A DNA stretch of 64,000 nt from Tenebrionibacter intestinalis (GCF_016632365.1 NZ_JAEPBH010000006.1:1-64000), one strand, 5' to 3'. Counted from the first letter of the stretch, positions 38,165 to 49,313 are shown. The notes: a model not told the origin generated them from the sequence alone. A program made the numbers and translations.

Positions 38165-41011
38165 ATGATGCCGCTTTCTCCCCTTTTACAGCAGCAATGG
38201 CAGGCCGTTTCAGCACGCCTGCCATTGCTGCTCAGGCCGTCGGATATCAGCGATGAGGCGCGCGCAGCGCTGGTTTTTAGCGATTTTATCTGCGATAGCA
38301 TAATAATGGAGCCGGGCTGGCTAAAGGAATTGCAGCGCACGCCGCCGCAGCCGCAGGAGTGGCGGGAGTATCATCAATGGCTGGCGCAGGAGCTTGACGG
38401 CGTGGGGGACGAGGCGACGTTAATGTTGGCGCTGCGTCGTTTCCGGCGTCGTATTATGGTGCGTATTGCCTGGAGTCAGGCGCTGAGGCTGGCTGATACG
38501 GAACAAACGCTGCAACAGTTGAGCGTACTGGCGCAAACGCTTATCGTCGCCGCCCGCGACTGGCTGTGGGCCGCCTGCTGTCGGGAATGGGGAACGCCGA
38601 CGAACGCGCAGGGCGAGCCGCAGCCGCTGCTTATTCTGGGCATGGGCAAGCTCGGCGGCGGCGAACTGAATTTTTCATCGGATATCGATTTGATTTTCGC
38701 CTGGCCGGAAAACGGGGTCACGCAGGGGGGGCGGCGCGAGCTGGATAACGCGCAATTTTTCACCCGCCTTGGTCAGCGGCTGATAAAAGTAATCGATAAG
38801 CCCACCCGGGAAGGTTTTGTCTACCGGGTCGATATGCGTTTACGGCCCTTTGGCGACAGCGGCCCGCTGGTGCTGAGCTATGCGGCGTTGGAGGAGTATT
38901 ACCAGGAGCAGGGGCGCGACTGGGAGCGCTATGCGATGGTGAAGGCGCGCATTTTGGGCGAGGACGATAAGTGGGCGCAGGCGCTGCGCGCTATGCTGCG
39001 TCCGTTTGTGTTCCGCCGTTATATCGACTTCAGCGTTATCCAGTCTTTGCGCAATATGAAAGGGATGATCGCGCGTGAAGTCAGGCGACGCGGCCTGACC
39101 GATAATATTAAGCTGGGCGCCGGCGGCATCCGTGAAATTGAATTTATTGTGCAGGTATTTCAGCTTATTCGCGGCGGCCGCGAGCCGCAGTTGCAGGGGC
39201 GCGCGCTATTGCCGACGCTGGAGGCCATTGACCGGCTGCGTCTGCTGCCCACGGGCGAAGCCGCGCGCCTGCGTGATGCTTACCTCTATTTGCGGCGGCT
39301 GGAAAACCTTCTGCAAAGCATCAACGATGAGCAAACCCAAACGCTGCCGGGCGATGAACTCAACCGCGCGCGGCTGGCCTGGGGAATGGGCGCGCCAGAC
39401 TGGGATGCGCTAAGCGAACAGTTGCATGACCATATGGAACGGGTACGCCAGATATTTAATGATCTTATTGGCGATGATAGCGAGCAGAGCGAGGATCCGG
39501 CTGCGCCGGAGATCTGGCGTGAACTTTGGCTGGATGCGCCGGATGTGGATGCCGCGGCGCCAGCGTTGCGCCACCTGGCAGAGGACGACAGGCAAAAAAT
39601 TATTGCGCAAGTTACCGATTTTCGGCGTGATATCGACCGTCGCGCTATTGGCCCGCGCGGGCGCCAGGTGCTCGATCAACTGATGCCGGCGCTGCTTAAC
39701 GCCGTGTGCGCCCGTCAGGATGCGCCGCTGCCGCTGGCGCGTATTATGCCGCTGCTGTTGGGCATTGTGACGCGCACGACGTATCTTGAATTACTGGTGG
39801 AGTATCCGGCCGCGCTACAGCATCTGGTTCGCCTGTGCGCCGCCTCGCCGATGGTGGCAAGCCAGCTTGCGCATTACCCGTTACTGCTCGACGAGCTGCT
39901 CGATCCCGGCACGCTTTACCAACCTCCCGCGCCAGGCGCCTGGCATGATGAACTGCGCCAGTATCTGCTGCGCGTACCGGAAGAAGATGAAGAGCAACAG
40001 CTTGAGGCGTTGCGTCAGTTTAAACAGGCGCAGTTGCTGCGCGTGGCGGCCGCTGATATCGCCGGTACGCTGCCGGTAATGAAAGTGAGCGATAATCTTA
40101 CCTGGCTTGCGGAGGCGATAATCGACGCAGTTGTGCAACAGGCGTGGCGGCAAATGGCCGCGCGCTATGGCCAGCCTCGCCACCTGCGCGAGCAGGGAAG
40201 ACGCGGTTTTGCGGTGGTGGGATACGGCAAGCTGGGCGGCTGGGAGCTGGGCTACAGCTCCGATCTTGATCTGGTGTTTTTGCACGACTGCCCGGCGGAT
40301 GTGATGACCGACGGCGAGCGGGAAATCGACGGACGTCAGTTTTACCTGCGGCTGGCCCAGCGCATTATGCACCTGTTCAGCACGCGCACTTCGTCCGGCA
40401 TTCTTTATGAAGTGGATGCGCGCCTGCGCCCGTCTGGCGCTGCCGGGATGTTGGTGACCACCGCCGATGCTTTTGCGCAGTACCAGCAAAATGAAGCCTG
40501 GACATGGGAGCATCAGGCGCTGGTGCGCGCCCGCGTGGTTTACGGCGACCCGGCGCTTTGCGCGCGCTTTAACGCCGTGCGTAAGCAAATCCTCACTACC
40601 GAGCGCAATGGCGACACGCTGCGCGTTGAGGTCCGGGAGATGCGCGAAAAGATGCGCGAACATCTGGGTAATAAGCAGCGCGATCGTTTCGATATCAAAG
40701 CTGATGAAGGCGGGATCACCGATATTGAGTTTATCGCGCAGTATCTGGTTTTGCGCTACGCGCATAAGGCGCCGGGGCTGACCTGCTGGTCAGACAACGT
40801 GCGTATTCTCGAACTGCTGGCGCAAAACGGGATTATGGACGACAACGAGGCACGCGCGCTAACCCAGGCTTACGTGACGTTACGCAATGAGTTGCACCGG
40901 CGGGCGTTGCAGGAATTGCCGGGGAATACGGACATTTCAGCCTTCAGCGCCGAGCGCCGCCTGGTGCGCCGCAGTTGGCAAACGTGGCTGGGGGCGCAGC
41001 CGGGCGCGTAA
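38165..41011 (+). CDS. glnE: Bifunctional glutamine synthetase adenylyltransferase/deadenylase
   Basis: 948 residues (946 in E. coli). Adenylylates and de-adenylylates glutamine synthetase under PII control. The two nucleotidyltransferase domains each show their motif: [20 protein letters not shown] in the N-terminal half and [20 protein letters not shown] in the C-terminal half, with a regulatory helical linker between. Two ATGs stand in tandem at 38165 and 38168; both follow AAGGATGAC. Co-transcribed with ygiF and probably hldE. Confidence 0.97.
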   Translation: MMPLSPLLQQQWQAVSARLPLLLRPSDISDEARAALVFSDFICDSIIMEPGWLKELQRTPPQPQEWREYHQWLAQELDGVGDEATLMLALRRFRRRIMVRIAWSQALRLADTEQTLQQLSVLAQTLIVAARDWLWAACCREWGTPTNAQGEPQPLLILGMGKLGGGELNFSSDIDLIFAWPENGVTQGGRRELDNAQFFTRLGQRLIKVIDKPTREGFVYRVDMRLRPFGDSGPLVLSYAALEEYYQEQGRDWERYAMVKARILGEDDKWAQALRAMLRPFVFRRYIDFSVIQSLRNMKGMIAREVRRRGLTDNIKLGAGGIREIEFIVQVFQLIRGGREPQLQGRALLPTLEAIDRLRLLPTGEAARLRDAYLYLRRLENLLQSINDEQTQTLPGDELNRARLAWGMGAPDWDALSEQLHDHMERVRQIFNDLIGDDSEQSEDPAAPEIWRELWLDAPDVDAAAPALRHLAEDDRQKIIAQVTDFRRDIDRRAIGPRGRQVLDQLMPALLNAVCARQDAPLPLARIMPLLLGIVTRTTYLELLVEYPAALQHLVRLCAASPMVASQLAHYPLLLDELLDPGTLYQPPAPGAWHDELRQYLLRVPEEDEEQQLEALRQFKQAQLLRVAAADIAGTLPVMKVSDNLTWLAEAIIDAVVQQAWRQMAARYGQPRHLREQGRRGFAVVGYGKLGGWELGYSSDLDLVFLHDCPADVMTDGEREIDGRQFYLRLAQRIMHLFSTRTSSGILYEVDARLRPSGAAGMLVTTADAFAQYQQNEAWTWEHQALVRARVVYGDPALCARFNAVRKQILTTERNGDTLRVEVREMREKMREHLGNKQRDRFDIKADEGGITDIEFIAQYLVLRYAHKAPGLTCWSDNVRILELLAQNGIMDDNEARALTQAYVTLRNELHRRALQELPGNTDISAFSAERRLVRRSWQTWLGAQPGA

Positions 41012-41059
41012 TTATGCTATTATCGCGCGCAAATTTTAGTTCTCTGTGGAGAGTCAGGA

Positions 41060-42487
41060 ATGAAAGTAACGCTGCCCGAATTTAAGCGTGCCGGCGTCAT
41101 GGTCGTTGGGGATGTGATGCTGGATCGTTACTGGTACGGTCCGACCAGCCGCATCTCCCCGGAAGCCCCCGTGCCGGTTGTGAAAGTCGACACTATCGAA
41201 GAGCGCCCTGGCGGTGCGGCCAACGTGGCGATGAATATCGCCTCTCTTGGGGCTTCCTCGCGTCTGGTAGGCCTGACGGGCATTGATGATGCGGCGCGCG
41301 CGCTAAGCCAGGCGCTTGCGAACGTAAACGTGCGCTGCGACTTTGTTACTATCGCGACCCATCCGACGATTACCAAGCTGCGCGTGCTGTCGCGCAATCA
41401 GCAGTTGATTCGCCTGGATTTTGAAGAAGGTTTTGAAGGCGTGGATCCGCAGCCGCTGCACGAGCGTATAAGCCAGGCGCTGGGGCATATCGGCGCGCTG
41501 GTGTTGTCTGATTACGCCAAAGGCGCGCTAAGTAGCGTACAGCAGATGATACAACTGGCGCGCGCGGCTAACGTACCTGTGCTTATTGACCCGAAAGGCG
41601 TGGATTTTGAGCGCTATCGCGGCGCAACGCTGCTAACGCCGAATCTGTCGGAATTTGAAGCCGTGGCGGGAAAATGCCGAAGCGAGGATGACCTTGTGGC
41701 GCGCGGCATGAAAATTATCGCCGATTACGAGCTTGCCGCGCTGCTGGTGACGCGCTCGGAGCAGGGCATGACGCTGCTCCAGCCGGGTAAAGCGCCGCTG
41801 CATCTGCCGACGCAGGCGCAGGAGGTTTATGATGTCACCGGCGCAGGCGACACCGTGATTGGCGTCCTGGCGGCAACGCTGGCGGCCGGTAATTCACTGG
41901 AAGAAGCCTGCTATTTTGCGAACGCTGCGGCGGGCGTGGTGGTAGGCAAACTGGGCACCTCCACGGTTTCGCCCGTTGAGCTGGAAAACGCAGTGCGCGG
42001 GCGTGCCGATACCGGCTTTGGCGTGATGAGCGAATCGGCGCTAAAAAACGCGGTTGCCGCTGCCCGCAAGCGCGGTGAAAAAGTGGTCATGACCAACGGC
42101 GTGTTTGATATTCTGCACGCAGGCCACGTCTCCTATCTTGCCAACGCCCGCAGGCTGGGCGACCGTTTGATTGTGGCGGTCAATAGCGATGCCTCCACCC
42201 GCAGGCTTAAAGGAGAGACCCGCCCGGTTAACCCGCAGGAGCAGCGCATGATTGTGTTGGGGGCGCTGGAAGCTGTGGATTGGGTGGTATCGTTTGACGA
42301 AGATACCCCCCAGCGCCTGATTGGCGAAATCCTGCCGGACCTGCTGGTAAAAGGCGGTGACTACAAACCGGAAGATATTGCGGGCAGTAAAGAGGTGTGG
42401 GCCAACGGCGGCGAAGTGAGGGTTCTTAATTTTGAGGACGGTTGTTCAACAACCAATATCATCAATAAAATCCTCAAAGACAGCTAG
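41060..42487 (+). CDS. hldE: Bifunctional heptose kinase/adenylyltransferase HldE
   Basis: 475 residues (477 in E. coli). N-terminal ribokinase-like domain phosphorylates heptose-7-phosphate ([30 protein letters not shown] near 260-275). C-terminal domain adenylylates heptose-1-phosphate ([16 protein letters not shown] with the HxGH site). The product ADP-heptose feeds lipopolysaccharide inner core. Preceded by GGAG, 48 nt after glnE. Confidence 0.97.
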   Translation: MKVTLPEFKRAGVMVVGDVMLDRYWYGPTSRISPEAPVPVVKVDTIEERPGGAANVAMNIASLGASSRLVGLTGIDDAARALSQALANVNVRCDFVTIATHPTITKLRVLSRNQQLIRLDFEEGFEGVDPQPLHERISQALGHIGALVLSDYAKGALSSVQQMIQLARAANVPVLIDPKGVDFERYRGATLLTPNLSEFEAVAGKCRSEDDLVARGMKIIADYELAALLVTRSEQGMTLLQPGKAPLHLPTQAQEVYDVTGAGDTVIGVLAATLAAGNSLEEACYFANAAAGVVVGKLGTSTVSPVELENAVRGRADTGFGVMSESALKNAVAAARKRGEKVVMTNGVFDILHAGHVSYLANARRLGDRLIVAVNSDASTRRLKGETRPVNPQEQRMIVLGALEAVDWVVSFDEDTPQRLIGEILPDLLVKGGDYKPEDIAGSKEVWANGGEVRVLNFEDGCSTTNIINKILKDS

Positions 42488-42530
42488 CCTGCGTTTTTCG
42501 ATACAAGCGCAAGTGAAAACGCCCCCAAGG

Positions 42531-42572
42531 AGCGCCCCTGCGTTGAAAAAACCGCACGCGGGGCGTTATTTA
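42531..42572 (+). terminator. Terminator after hldE
   Basis: CGCCCC-T-GCGT paired with ACGC-GGGGCG around an A-rich loop, followed by TTATTT. Lies between the convergent hldE and ubiK genes. Confidence 0.6.
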
Positions 42573-42590
42573 GCGAGGGGGGCTTTGTCG

Positions 42591-42899
42591 TCAGGAGCCC
42601 ACGTTGTCGCTTTTGGCCGGAGGCGGGATTTCATCCGCCGGGGCCGGCGCGCCAGGCGCGGGGCGGTTTTCCAGCTCGGCAAGCCGCTGTTCCAGCGCGT
42701 TGAGTTTTTCCCGCGTGCGCAGCAGAACCTGAGTCTGGATATCAAACTCTTCGCGGCTAACCAGATCGAGGCGCCCTAACTGCGCCTGCAAAATCTGACG
42801 CGTCTTTTTCTCCACGTCTTCCCCGAATTCGCGTAGCCCTTTTGGCATCGATTCATGGATCTGACGGGCAATCTGTTCAATTTTCTTCGGGTCAATCAT
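42591..42899 (-). CDS. ubiK: Ubiquinone biosynthesis accessory factor UbiK
   Basis: 102 residues. Small coiled-coil protein ([31 protein letters not shown]) that binds UbiJ and membrane in aerobic coenzyme Q synthesis; formerly yqiC. The last ~25 residues are Pro/Ala-rich and vary among species. Convergent with hldE, divergent from ribB. Confidence 0.93.
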   Translation of the reverse strand: MIDPKKIEQIARQIHESMPKGLREFGEDVEKKTRQILQAQLGRLDLVSREEFDIQTQVLLRTREKLNALEQRLAELENRPAPGAPAPADEIPPPAKSDNVGS

Positions 42900-43046
42900 G
42901 ATGGTTCCCTGTGATCGGACGATGATTTTTCAATTGTAATCGCTGATGTGCAGGGGATAAACCAAAAAACCGCATTCCCCGTTGATGAGTACAATATGCC
43001 GTTTTCAGCGCCGCCGGCAGCGGGCGGGCTTATGCGCGAAACAGCG

Positions 43047-43075
43047 TTGCCGGAAAAAGTAAATGGCGTTATAGT
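43047..43075 (+). promoter_or_regulatory. Sigma-70 promoter of ribB
   Basis: TTGCCG and TATAGT separated by exactly 17 nt; the -10 is followed within about 7 nt by the start of the FMN riboswitch. Good placement and spacing. Confidence 0.7.
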
Positions 43076-43081
43076 GATGAC

Positions 43082-43232
43082 GCTTATTCTCAGGGCGGGG
43101 CGTAATTCCCCACCGGCGGTAAATCAGCACAGGCTGAAAGCCCGCGAGCGCTCCGGTAGTTGATGCCGGAGGACAGCAGATCCGGTGAGATTCCGGGGCC
43201 GACGGTTATAGTCCGGATGGGAGAGGATAACG
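43082..43232 (+). ncRNA. FMN riboswitch (RFN element) of ribB
   Basis: Contains the conserved RFN blocks in order: CTCAGGGCGGGGCGTAATTC, CCCACCGGCGGTAAAT, GCCCGCGAGCGC, GGACAGCAGATCCGGTGAGA, TTCCGGGGCCGACGGT and AGTCCGGATGGGAGAGGA. It binds FMN and lowers ribB expression, in enterobacteria mainly at the level of translation initiation and Rho-dependent termination. About 110 nt separate it from the ribB start. Confidence 0.96.
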
Positions 43233-43342
43233 AGTCATGTCGGGCGCTTGCGTCCCGCACGTTATTGTTATAGCCGTTTACGGCATCCCCCTAAGACCGC
43301 CCTGATTCTGGTAATCCATAATTGTTACGAGGTTAACTTACC

Positions 43343-43996
43343 ATGAATCAGACGCTACTTTCTGCATTTGGCACTTCTTCTGAACGCGTTGAACATGCTC
43401 TGGCCGCGCTGCGCGCGGGCCGTGGCGTGATGGTGCTTGACGATGAAGATCGTGAAAACGAAGGCGATATGATTTTCGCCGCCGAAAACATGACCGTTGA
43501 GCAAATGGCGCTGACTATCCGACACGGTAGCGGCATTGTTTGCCTGTGCATCACCGAAGAAAGACGCAAACAGCTCGATTTGCCAATGATGGTAGACAAC
43601 AATACCAGCGCCTACGGTACCGGTTTTACGGTAACGATTGAGGCGGCAAAAGGCGTAACGACAGGCGTTTCTGCCGCCGATCGCCTGACGACCGTGCGTG
43701 CAGCGATTGCCGACGGCGCGCTGCCGATCGATCTGAATCGTCCAGGCCACGTTTTCCCGCTACGCGCCCGTGAAGGCGGGGTATTAACCCGCGGCGGCCA
43801 TACGGAGGCAACCATTGATTTGGTCACGCTGGCAGGGTTTAAACCGGCCGGCGTGCTGTGCGAATTAACCAACGACGATGGTACAATGGCGCGTGCGCCG
43901 GAATGTATCGCGTTTGCGCGCGAGCACGGCATGGCGGTTGTCACTATTGAAGATCTGGTGGCGTATCGCCAGACGCACGAGCGCAAGGCCAGCTAA
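43343..43996 (+). CDS. ribB: 3,4-dihydroxy-2-butanone-4-phosphate synthase
   Basis: 217 residues, the usual length. Converts ribulose-5-phosphate to the four-carbon riboflavin precursor and formate. Catalytic motif [10 protein letters not shown] (about 33-42) and the [20 protein letters not shown] segment near 133-152 are intact. Monofunctional, with no GTP cyclohydrolase domain, as in other enterobacteria. Controlled by the FMN riboswitch upstream. Confidence 0.97.
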   Translation: MNQTLLSAFGTSSERVEHALAALRAGRGVMVLDDEDRENEGDMIFAAENMTVEQMALTIRHGSGIVCLCITEERRKQLDLPMMVDNNTSAYGTGFTVTIEAAKGVTTGVSAADRLTTVRAAIADGALPIDLNRPGHVFPLRAREGGVLTRGGHTEATIDLVTLAGFKPAGVLCELTNDDGTMARAPECIAFAREHGMAVVTIEDLVAYRQTHERKAS

Positions 43997-44424
43997 GCAT
44001 GAACAGGGGCGGAGCGTTTTTCCGGTAACGAAAAACCGGTATCGCCGCAATGCCTTTCGGTTCATATTCAAAGGATGTTCCGTTTACTTTGCGTTAAGCG
44101 GAAAAAACGGGGCTTTCAGTATCGTTAAACGGGTAAGGCGCGCCTGCCTTCCCGTCTTGCGGTTTTGCCGGCAAACCGCCGTCCTCTTAACGATGCGCTC
44201 ACCGTCCGGGCTGCGCCTGGCCCATCGTCTTCTTATGTGTTTCCGGCCTGCCTGCGGGTTGTCGCTTTTAACCGCCTCTGGTGCTGATTTAACGGGTATG
44301 CGCTTTCTGGCTGTAAGTCATTGCGGTTTAACGGCCCTGGCGTTATTTTTGAGCATAAATTTATCTTACAGTTCATAAAACGCCTGCGTGACCGGCGCTA
44401 CGTTTTCACCCTGCCAGGAAAAAA
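43997..44424. other. 428-bp interval between convergent ribB and zupT, no gene seen
   Basis: Holds a weak stem-loop soon after ribB (TTTTTCCGG ... CCGG region at about 44018-44041) and a possible zupT terminator hairpin near 44375-44405 (AAAACG ... CGTTTT with GC core). A plus-strand frame of about 166 codons crosses it but shows no family resemblance and overlaps ribB, so I do not call it. Confidence 0.5.
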
Positions 44425-45192
44425 TTAGCCGATACCGCTGCTTTGCAGAAGCGTCAGGCTCAGGCCCATCGCCGCCATGCCGCACAGTACGCCGTAGCTT
44501 GGATTGCTGTTCGGGTCGATCTCTTTTGCCAGCGGCATCAGCTCGTCCACCGACAGTGCGACCATAATGCCCGCCACGGCCGCCATTACGGCAGCCATAA
44601 CCACCGGCGACACCATGCTGCCGAGAATAAACCACGCGAGCAGTCCGCCGAGAATTTCCGCAAAACCGGAGATGCCCGCCCAGAAAACGGCTTTACGCCT
44701 GGAGTGGGTTGCGGCGTAAAGCGGGCCGGCTACCGCCAGCCCTTCGGGAATATTGTGTAGCGCCACGGCAAGCGCAATCCCGATCCCTAAATCTATATCG
44801 CTGCTGGCGGTAACGAATGTGGCGATCCCCTCGGGAAAATTGTGAAGACTGATGCCGAGCGTAAGTAATATCGCCGTGCGGCGCAGATTGCGCGTTTTAA
44901 TGGTGCCGTCAGTAAGGTCCTGCGGATGGGCGTGGGGCAGGAGGCGATCGAGAGCAAAATAGCCCAGTAAACCGAGCATGAACATGCCGTACCCTAATAC
45001 CGGCGATATTCCCGGCGTATGGAGAGCGGCGGGCAGCATTTCCATTAAAGAAATTAACAGCATAATGCCTGCGGCGAAACCGAGCGAAAATGCCAGCATG
45101 CGGTTGGTGGGCCGCTGGCCAAGCACGCCAAGGAAAGCGCCGATAAACGTGGCGCTGCCTGCTACCAGGGTCAGGAGCAGAGGTACTGACAT
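44425..45192 (-). CDS. zupT: ZIP-family divalent metal importer ZupT
   Basis: 255 residues (257 in E. coli) from the ATG at 45192, which gives the family start [12 protein letters not shown] and has GGAG 6 nt before it; an in-frame ATG at 45204 would add four residues. Imports zinc, iron, manganese and cobalt. Eight membrane segments; the metal sites HNFPEG and HNIPEG in helices IV and V are intact. A Fur-like box lies 16 nt upstream of the start. Confidence 0.96.
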   Translation of the reverse strand: MSVPLLLTLVAGSATFIGAFLGVLGQRPTNRMLAFSLGFAAGIMLLISLMEMLPAALHTPGISPVLGYGMFMLGLLGYFALDRLLPHAHPQDLTDGTIKTRNLRRTAILLTLGISLHNFPEGIATFVTASSDIDLGIGIALAVALHNIPEGLAVAGPLYAATHSRRKAVFWAGISGFAEILGGLLAWFILGSMVSPVVMAAVMAAVAGIMVALSVDELMPLAKEIDPNSNPSYGVLCGMAAMGLSLTLLQSSGIG

Positions 45193-45207
45193 CGGTGACT
45201 CCATAAA

Positions 45208-45222
45208 TGATAATTATTCTCA
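45208..45222 (-). promoter_or_regulatory. Fur-like box upstream of zupT
   Basis: TGATAATTATTCTCA matches the 7-1-7 Fur consensus TGATAATNATTATCA at 14 of 15 positions. It overlaps the 5' leader of zupT, the expected position for iron-dependent repression. Confidence 0.6.
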
Positions 45223-45384
45223 TTAATATAAGTAGGCACACGAAAAAAAGCGATATGCGACGTGAGGTTTTACACAATGATTACAATTAAATTTTCCGGC
45301 TCTCTCCATAAACAGGATTTGCCTGCGTCCGTCGGGAAAAAGCGTTAAGGAAGTAATGATGTTTGATAAGCCAGGCTAACCGTT

Positions 45385-45636
45385 ATGAACGCCCGCCTTT
45401 TACCCGCGTTAATTCTGGGCCATGAAAACCCAATCAATGAACCAATATACCCGCACGTGGCGGCGTTTGGGAGAGGCGTTGGCGCGCCCGGAAGGCAATA
45501 CGCAATGACTGCACGCGCAGCGCTGGTCCGTCTGCGTGATAAGGGAGAGGCTGCTAACGGCCAGCGGCGGCCCCCCCGCTTAAACTTACGCGGCCAGCAT
45601 TACGCGTTATTGTCGCCCTTGCCGGCTCCCCCCTGG
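45385..45636 (+). pseudogene. ygiD: Decayed ygiD (4,5-DOPA extradiol dioxygenase)
   Basis: The plus strand starts MNARLLPALILGHENPINE, matching the YgiD beginning (MPALFLGHGSPMN). After a frameshift the next frame reads NQYTRTWRRLGEALARPEGN, matching NLYTRSWQKLGMTLPRP. About 110 codons are then missing, and ALVRLRDKG (LAALRDEG in YgiD) is followed by a doubtful RLNLRG piece. The remnant runs into the ygiC 3' end, so the C-terminal third is gone. In E. coli ygiD lies between zupT and ygiC, the same place. Comparison sequences are from memory; the collinear pieces make the reading convincing. Confidence 0.7.
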
Positions 45637-46797
45637 TTATTCAACAAAGATGTGGGGATAGAAACGGGACAGATCCTGAGTGATCAATTCGCGATCTTCA
45701 CGCAGGCCGATACCGGCTGGCCGATCGTTGATAAGCCAACTGCCAATCAGCGTATAGCTGTCGCCAAATTTCGGCAGGGGGTGAAATTGCTGAATAATAG
45801 CGCCTTCTTCGCCGTAAGGGCCATCTACCCGCGCAATTTCCTGCCCGTCTTTAACAATATGGATATTTGCCCCCTCGCGGGAGAAAAGGGGTTTTACCAC
45901 ATAGCTGTCCAGCGTTGGGTGCGCTTCGTCGGCAAACCAGGCCGGTAGCAGGTTGGGGTGATCGGGGAACATCTCCCACAGCATGGGCAGCAGCGCCTTA
46001 TTTGACAGAATGCTTTTCCAGGCCGGTTCCAGCCAGCGAATGCCGGCGTCTTCGAGCTTAGTGGAGAACATTTCACGCAGCATAAACTCCCACGGGTAGA
46101 GTTTGAACAGGTTGCTGATAACCTGATCCTGCATATCGGTGAACTGCCCCTTTTCTCCCAGACCAATATCTTCGATAAACAAAAACTCGGTGGCGACGCC
46201 CGCTTCGGCGGCGCAGTCCTGCAAATACTGAACGGTACCGCGATCTTCAACGGTATCGCGGCAGCAGGCAAAGTGCAGCAGGCCAAAGCCGTGCTTCTCC
46301 CGCAGCTCAGCGAAGCGCGCTATCACTTGCTCCTGAATGCTGTTGAACTGATCGCAGCCCACGGGCAACTGGCCGGCGTTAAGCCTATCTTCCAGCCATA
46401 TCCACTGGAAGAAGGCCGCTTCATACAGTGAGGTGGGCGTATCGGCGTTGTTTTCGAGGAGCTTAGGTTCGCCTGTGCCGTCCCACGCCAGATCCAGACG
46501 CGAATAAAGCGACGGCTGGCGCGTGCGCCAGGAGTGACGCACGAATTCGCGGGTGTGTACAGGAATGCGAAAACGATCCATCAGCGTATCGCTTTCAACG
46601 ACTTTTTCCACCACCTGAAGACACATCTGATGCAGCCCGGCGGTAACCTCCTCAAGCTTTTCAACCTGCGTCAGGGTGAGCTTGTAATAGGCGTCTTCAC
46701 ACCAGTACGGCTCGCCGTACAGGGTATGAAAATTGAATCCATATTCTGCCGCCTTTTCACGCCAGTCGGGGCGCTCAGGAATGGCGATTCTTTCCAT
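45637..46797 (-). CDS. ygiC: YgiC: glutathionylspermidine synthase-like ATP-grasp protein
   Basis: 386 residues (E. coli 386). Related to the synthetase half of Gsp, but the substrate is not known; no glutathionylspermidine synthetase activity was found for YgiC homologues as I recall. Segments [20 protein letters not shown] and [20 protein letters not shown], and the C-terminal [15 protein letters not shown], form the ATP-grasp fold. Transcribed after ygiB with 3 nt between the genes; tolC-ygiABC form one operon in E. coli. Confidence 0.94.
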   Translation of the reverse strand: MERIAIPERPDWREKAAEYGFNFHTLYGEPYWCEDAYYKLTLTQVEKLEEVTAGLHQMCLQVVEKVVESDTLMDRFRIPVHTREFVRHSWRTRQPSLYSRLDLAWDGTGEPKLLENNADTPTSLYEAAFFQWIWLEDRLNAGQLPVGCDQFNSIQEQVIARFAELREKHGFGLLHFACCRDTVEDRGTVQYLQDCAAEAGVATEFLFIEDIGLGEKGQFTDMQDQVISNLFKLYPWEFMLREMFSTKLEDAGIRWLEPAWKSILSNKALLPMLWEMFPDHPNLLPAWFADEAHPTLDSYVVKPLFSREGANIHIVKDGQEIARVDGPYGEEGAIIQQFHPLPKFGDSYTLIGSWLINDRPAGIGLREDRELITQDLSRFYPHIFVE

Positions 46798-46800
46798 TCG

Positions 46801-47472
46801 TTAACCGCCCATTGTGTGAGAGCGGGTAGCGTTGCCGGCCGCGCTGCGCTGCATCGTGGCCTGCCTTGCGACGGTTTCTCCGAAGCCGCCGCGCGTAATG
46901 GTGGTTGTGGTCGCCGGTTTCGGCGCCATAGCGGTTTTCGGCACCGTCATTGTGCGGCCAGGCTGAGCGGCGCCGTAACTTTTGCCGGCGGCGTCAGAAT
47001 ATTTACCATAGGCGGGGCTTGCCGGGTTTTTTGAACTGAACAGCGGCTGCTGGGCGTAACCGCCGCTCATCATGCGGCCCATCATGTAACCGGCCATCAG
47101 CGGCATCCAGAAGCTGCCGCTGGATTGAGCCTGCGCCTGGTTTTCGCCGCCGGCCAGGCCCGCCTGCGCCGGGGCCTGCTGGCACTGGCCTTCGCCAAAT
47201 TCCGCCACACAGTCTTCACGCGTGGCATATTTCGGCGCGGTGCGCTCGGCTTCTTTCTTTGCATTATTCCATGCCGTAGTACACTCGGCGGCTTTGCCCG
47301 GATTGGCCTGCGAGCAGTCATCAGCATTCTGGTATAGCGATACTGTTTCATCGCTCTGTTCACAGCCGGAAAGCATAAATACGGCGGTAACCGCCAGTGC
47401 GACCGGCGTTAAATGGCGTGCGCCCCAGCTTTTGCGGAACGAAGCGTGATTGATTGTTTTTGTCCGTTTCAT
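46801..47472 (-). CDS. ygiB: YgiB: DUF1190 lipoprotein
   Basis: 223 residues. N-terminus [20 protein letters not shown], a hydrophobic segment, and a lipobox LSGC near residue 35, so probably outer-membrane or periplasmic lipoprotein. The central part is rich in Gly, Met and Gln ([20 protein letters not shown]). Function unknown; expressed with tolC and ygiC. Confidence 0.93.
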   Translation of the reverse strand: MKRTKTINHASFRKSWGARHLTPVALAVTAVFMLSGCEQSDETVSLYQNADDCSQANPGKAAECTTAWNNAKKEAERTAPKYATREDCVAEFGEGQCQQAPAQAGLAGGENQAQAQSSGSFWMPLMAGYMMGRMMSGGYAQQPLFSSKNPASPAYGKYSDAAGKSYGAAQPGRTMTVPKTAMAPKPATTTTITRGGFGETVARQATMQRSAAGNATRSHTMGG

Positions 47473-47619
47473 TCTGTCTTCCTGAAATCCCGGAGGTAAT
47501 GCCTGATAGTGATGCTAAGAATAGGGGATGAATGGTTGAATTTAAAGCGAAACGATAGAACGGGAAGGCGATCTTTACGTTGTCTTACGCAGGAGGCGCG
47601 GCGCGCCTCCTGGTAAATA

Positions 47620-49104
47620 TTACTGGCGGAACGGGTTGCCGCCAGCGCTGGCAGGCGCGATCGCCGTCTGGTCGCTGGCCGTTGGCGCCGGGCCGTCAGG
47701 CACATAGACATTCGATACGCTGTATCCGTTAACCGCGGCGTTCTGCTGTGGGTTTTCTGGCGCGACTGCGCTCGCGGAGGTAGAAACCGGCTTGCCAAGC
47801 GAGGCGTTTAGCTGCGCCAGATCCTGTTCATTCAGCGTGCCGATGGCATACTTAATGTTTAACTGATTAATCAGGTAGTTGTAGCGTGCGTTGGAAAGTT
47901 GCTGGCGGGCGTTGTACAGCGCCGATGTCGCGTCCAGCACATCGACAATGGTGCGGGTGCCGACCGAGTAACCGGCTTCCATGGCGTCCAGTGAACTTTG
48001 ATAAGAGACAACGGATTGCTCGTAAGCTTTGATGTTGCTCAGCGAGGCATTGACGTTGTTCCAGGAAGAACGCACGGTTTGCACCATGCTGCGGTGCGCG
48101 CTCTCAAGCTGTTCGCTCGCGCCCACGTATGCGTACTGCGCCTGCTTAACTTTAGAATTTACTGCGCCGCCGCTGTAAATGGGCAACGACAGGTTCAGGC
48201 CAATGGTGTTTTGGCCTGTATGCGAGTTGCCCGCCATTGCCTGCTCTCTGTTGGTGTAGTCGCGATCGGAGATACCGGTGGAGGCGTTAAGGCCAAGCGT
48301 CGGGAGGTGCCCTGTTTCTGCATAGCGAATCTGTTCGCGCGCCAGGTCCTGGCTCAGGCGCGCCTGTAACAGCGCCAGGTTACGCTTCTCGCCTTCCTTG
48401 AGCAGCGCATTCACCTGCTCGGGTTTGCCTGGCTTAAAGTTGTTGATGTTCAGCGAGGCCAGTTGCGGATAGAACATGCCGCTGACCTGACGCAGTTCTT
48501 CAAGGGCATTATCCAGATCGTTACGGGCGGAGACTTCGTTAGCCAGCACGCTGTCATAAGACGCGCGGGCGTTTTGTATGTCGGTAATGGCGACCAGACC
48601 TACGTTAAAGCGCTGGGTTGTCTGATCCAGTTGGCGATAGATTGCCTGCTTTTGAGCTTCAATATAGGAAAGGCTGTCAATCGCGCTCAACACTTTGAAG
48701 TAGGCCGTCGCTGTGTTCAGTATCAGCGTTTGCTGATCGGCCTGGTAAGTGACATCCTGCACGCCTGCGGTTTTTTCCTGCAGAGTAAGCGCGCGCCACT
48801 TTGACATATCAAAAATTGTCTGGGTCAGGGCGAGCGAAGCGCTGGTGCTGTTGTAATCAATGCCGTTGGCATCACGGTATCCGCTATTGTAGCTGTAATC
48901 TGCCGCCAGCCCTAACTGCGGCAGCAGGGGGCTGCGGGCTTCGTTAATTTTTTCAAATGCGACATCGCGGTCAGCGGCCGATTTACGTAAATCCGGGTTG
49001 CTCTGACGCGCCTGTTGATAAACCTGCAGCAGGTTTTCAGCCTGGCTCATGGCGCTGAACCCAGAGAGACTCAGGCCGATTAAAACTGGGAGCAGTTTCT
49101 TCAT
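47620..49104 (-). CDS. tolC: Outer membrane channel TolC
   Basis: 494 residues (493 in E. coli). Signal peptide MKKLLPVLIGLSLSGFSAMS, then two OEP repeats forming the trimeric beta-barrel and periplasmic alpha-barrel. Partner of AcrAB, MacAB, EmrAB and type I secretion machines. The C-terminal ~60 residues are variable (NAAVNGYSVSNVYVPDGPAP). The 147-bp spacer to ygiB and the marbox upstream agree with the tolC-ygiBC operon arrangement. Confidence 0.98.
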   Translation of the reverse strand: MKKLLPVLIGLSLSGFSAMSQAENLLQVYQQARQSNPDLRKSAADRDVAFEKINEARSPLLPQLGLAADYSYNSGYRDANGIDYNSTSASLALTQTIFDMSKWRALTLQEKTAGVQDVTYQADQQTLILNTATAYFKVLSAIDSLSYIEAQKQAIYRQLDQTTQRFNVGLVAITDIQNARASYDSVLANEVSARNDLDNALEELRQVSGMFYPQLASLNINNFKPGKPEQVNALLKEGEKRNLALLQARLSQDLAREQIRYAETGHLPTLGLNASTGISDRDYTNREQAMAGNSHTGQNTIGLNLSLPIYSGGAVNSKVKQAQYAYVGASEQLESAHRSMVQTVRSSWNNVNASLSNIKAYEQSVVSYQSSLDAMEAGYSVGTRTIVDVLDATSALYNARQQLSNARYNYLINQLNIKYAIGTLNEQDLAQLNASLGKPVSTSASAVAPENPQQNAAVNGYSVSNVYVPDGPAPTASDQTAIAPASAGGNPFRQ

Positions 49105-49196
49105 TTGCTTTCCTTGTTGTGAAGCTTAATTTTATTTAGCGCCGATACTTAATCGAAAAATGATCGCTAATTTTAGCAGAGTTGGCCCGGCGTCAG

Positions 49197-49215
49197 GCTT
49201 GGCGTAACGTGCCAT
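49197..49215 (-). promoter_or_regulatory. Mar/Sox/Rob box of tolC
   Basis: ATGGCACGTTACGCCAAGC (minus) agrees with the marbox consensus AYNGCACNNWNNRYYAAAY at all fixed positions but one. It lies about 93 nt upstream of the tolC start, oriented as for class II-like activation. In E. coli tolC is a known MarA/SoxS/Rob target. Confidence 0.65.
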
Positions 49216-49313
49216 CGCTGCACAATTTTTATTAATCTACCACACGGCTAATGAAACGATAGCCAAATGGCTTAAAATCCGTCATTCCAGGCGCACCAGG
49301 AGCGAACAACAGA

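Noticed and set aside
43878-44378. 166-codon plus-strand frame after ribB
   Set aside because: It begins inside ribB in another frame, has no ribosome-binding site and its translation (Arg/Cys/Leu-rich) looks like out-of-frame sequence.
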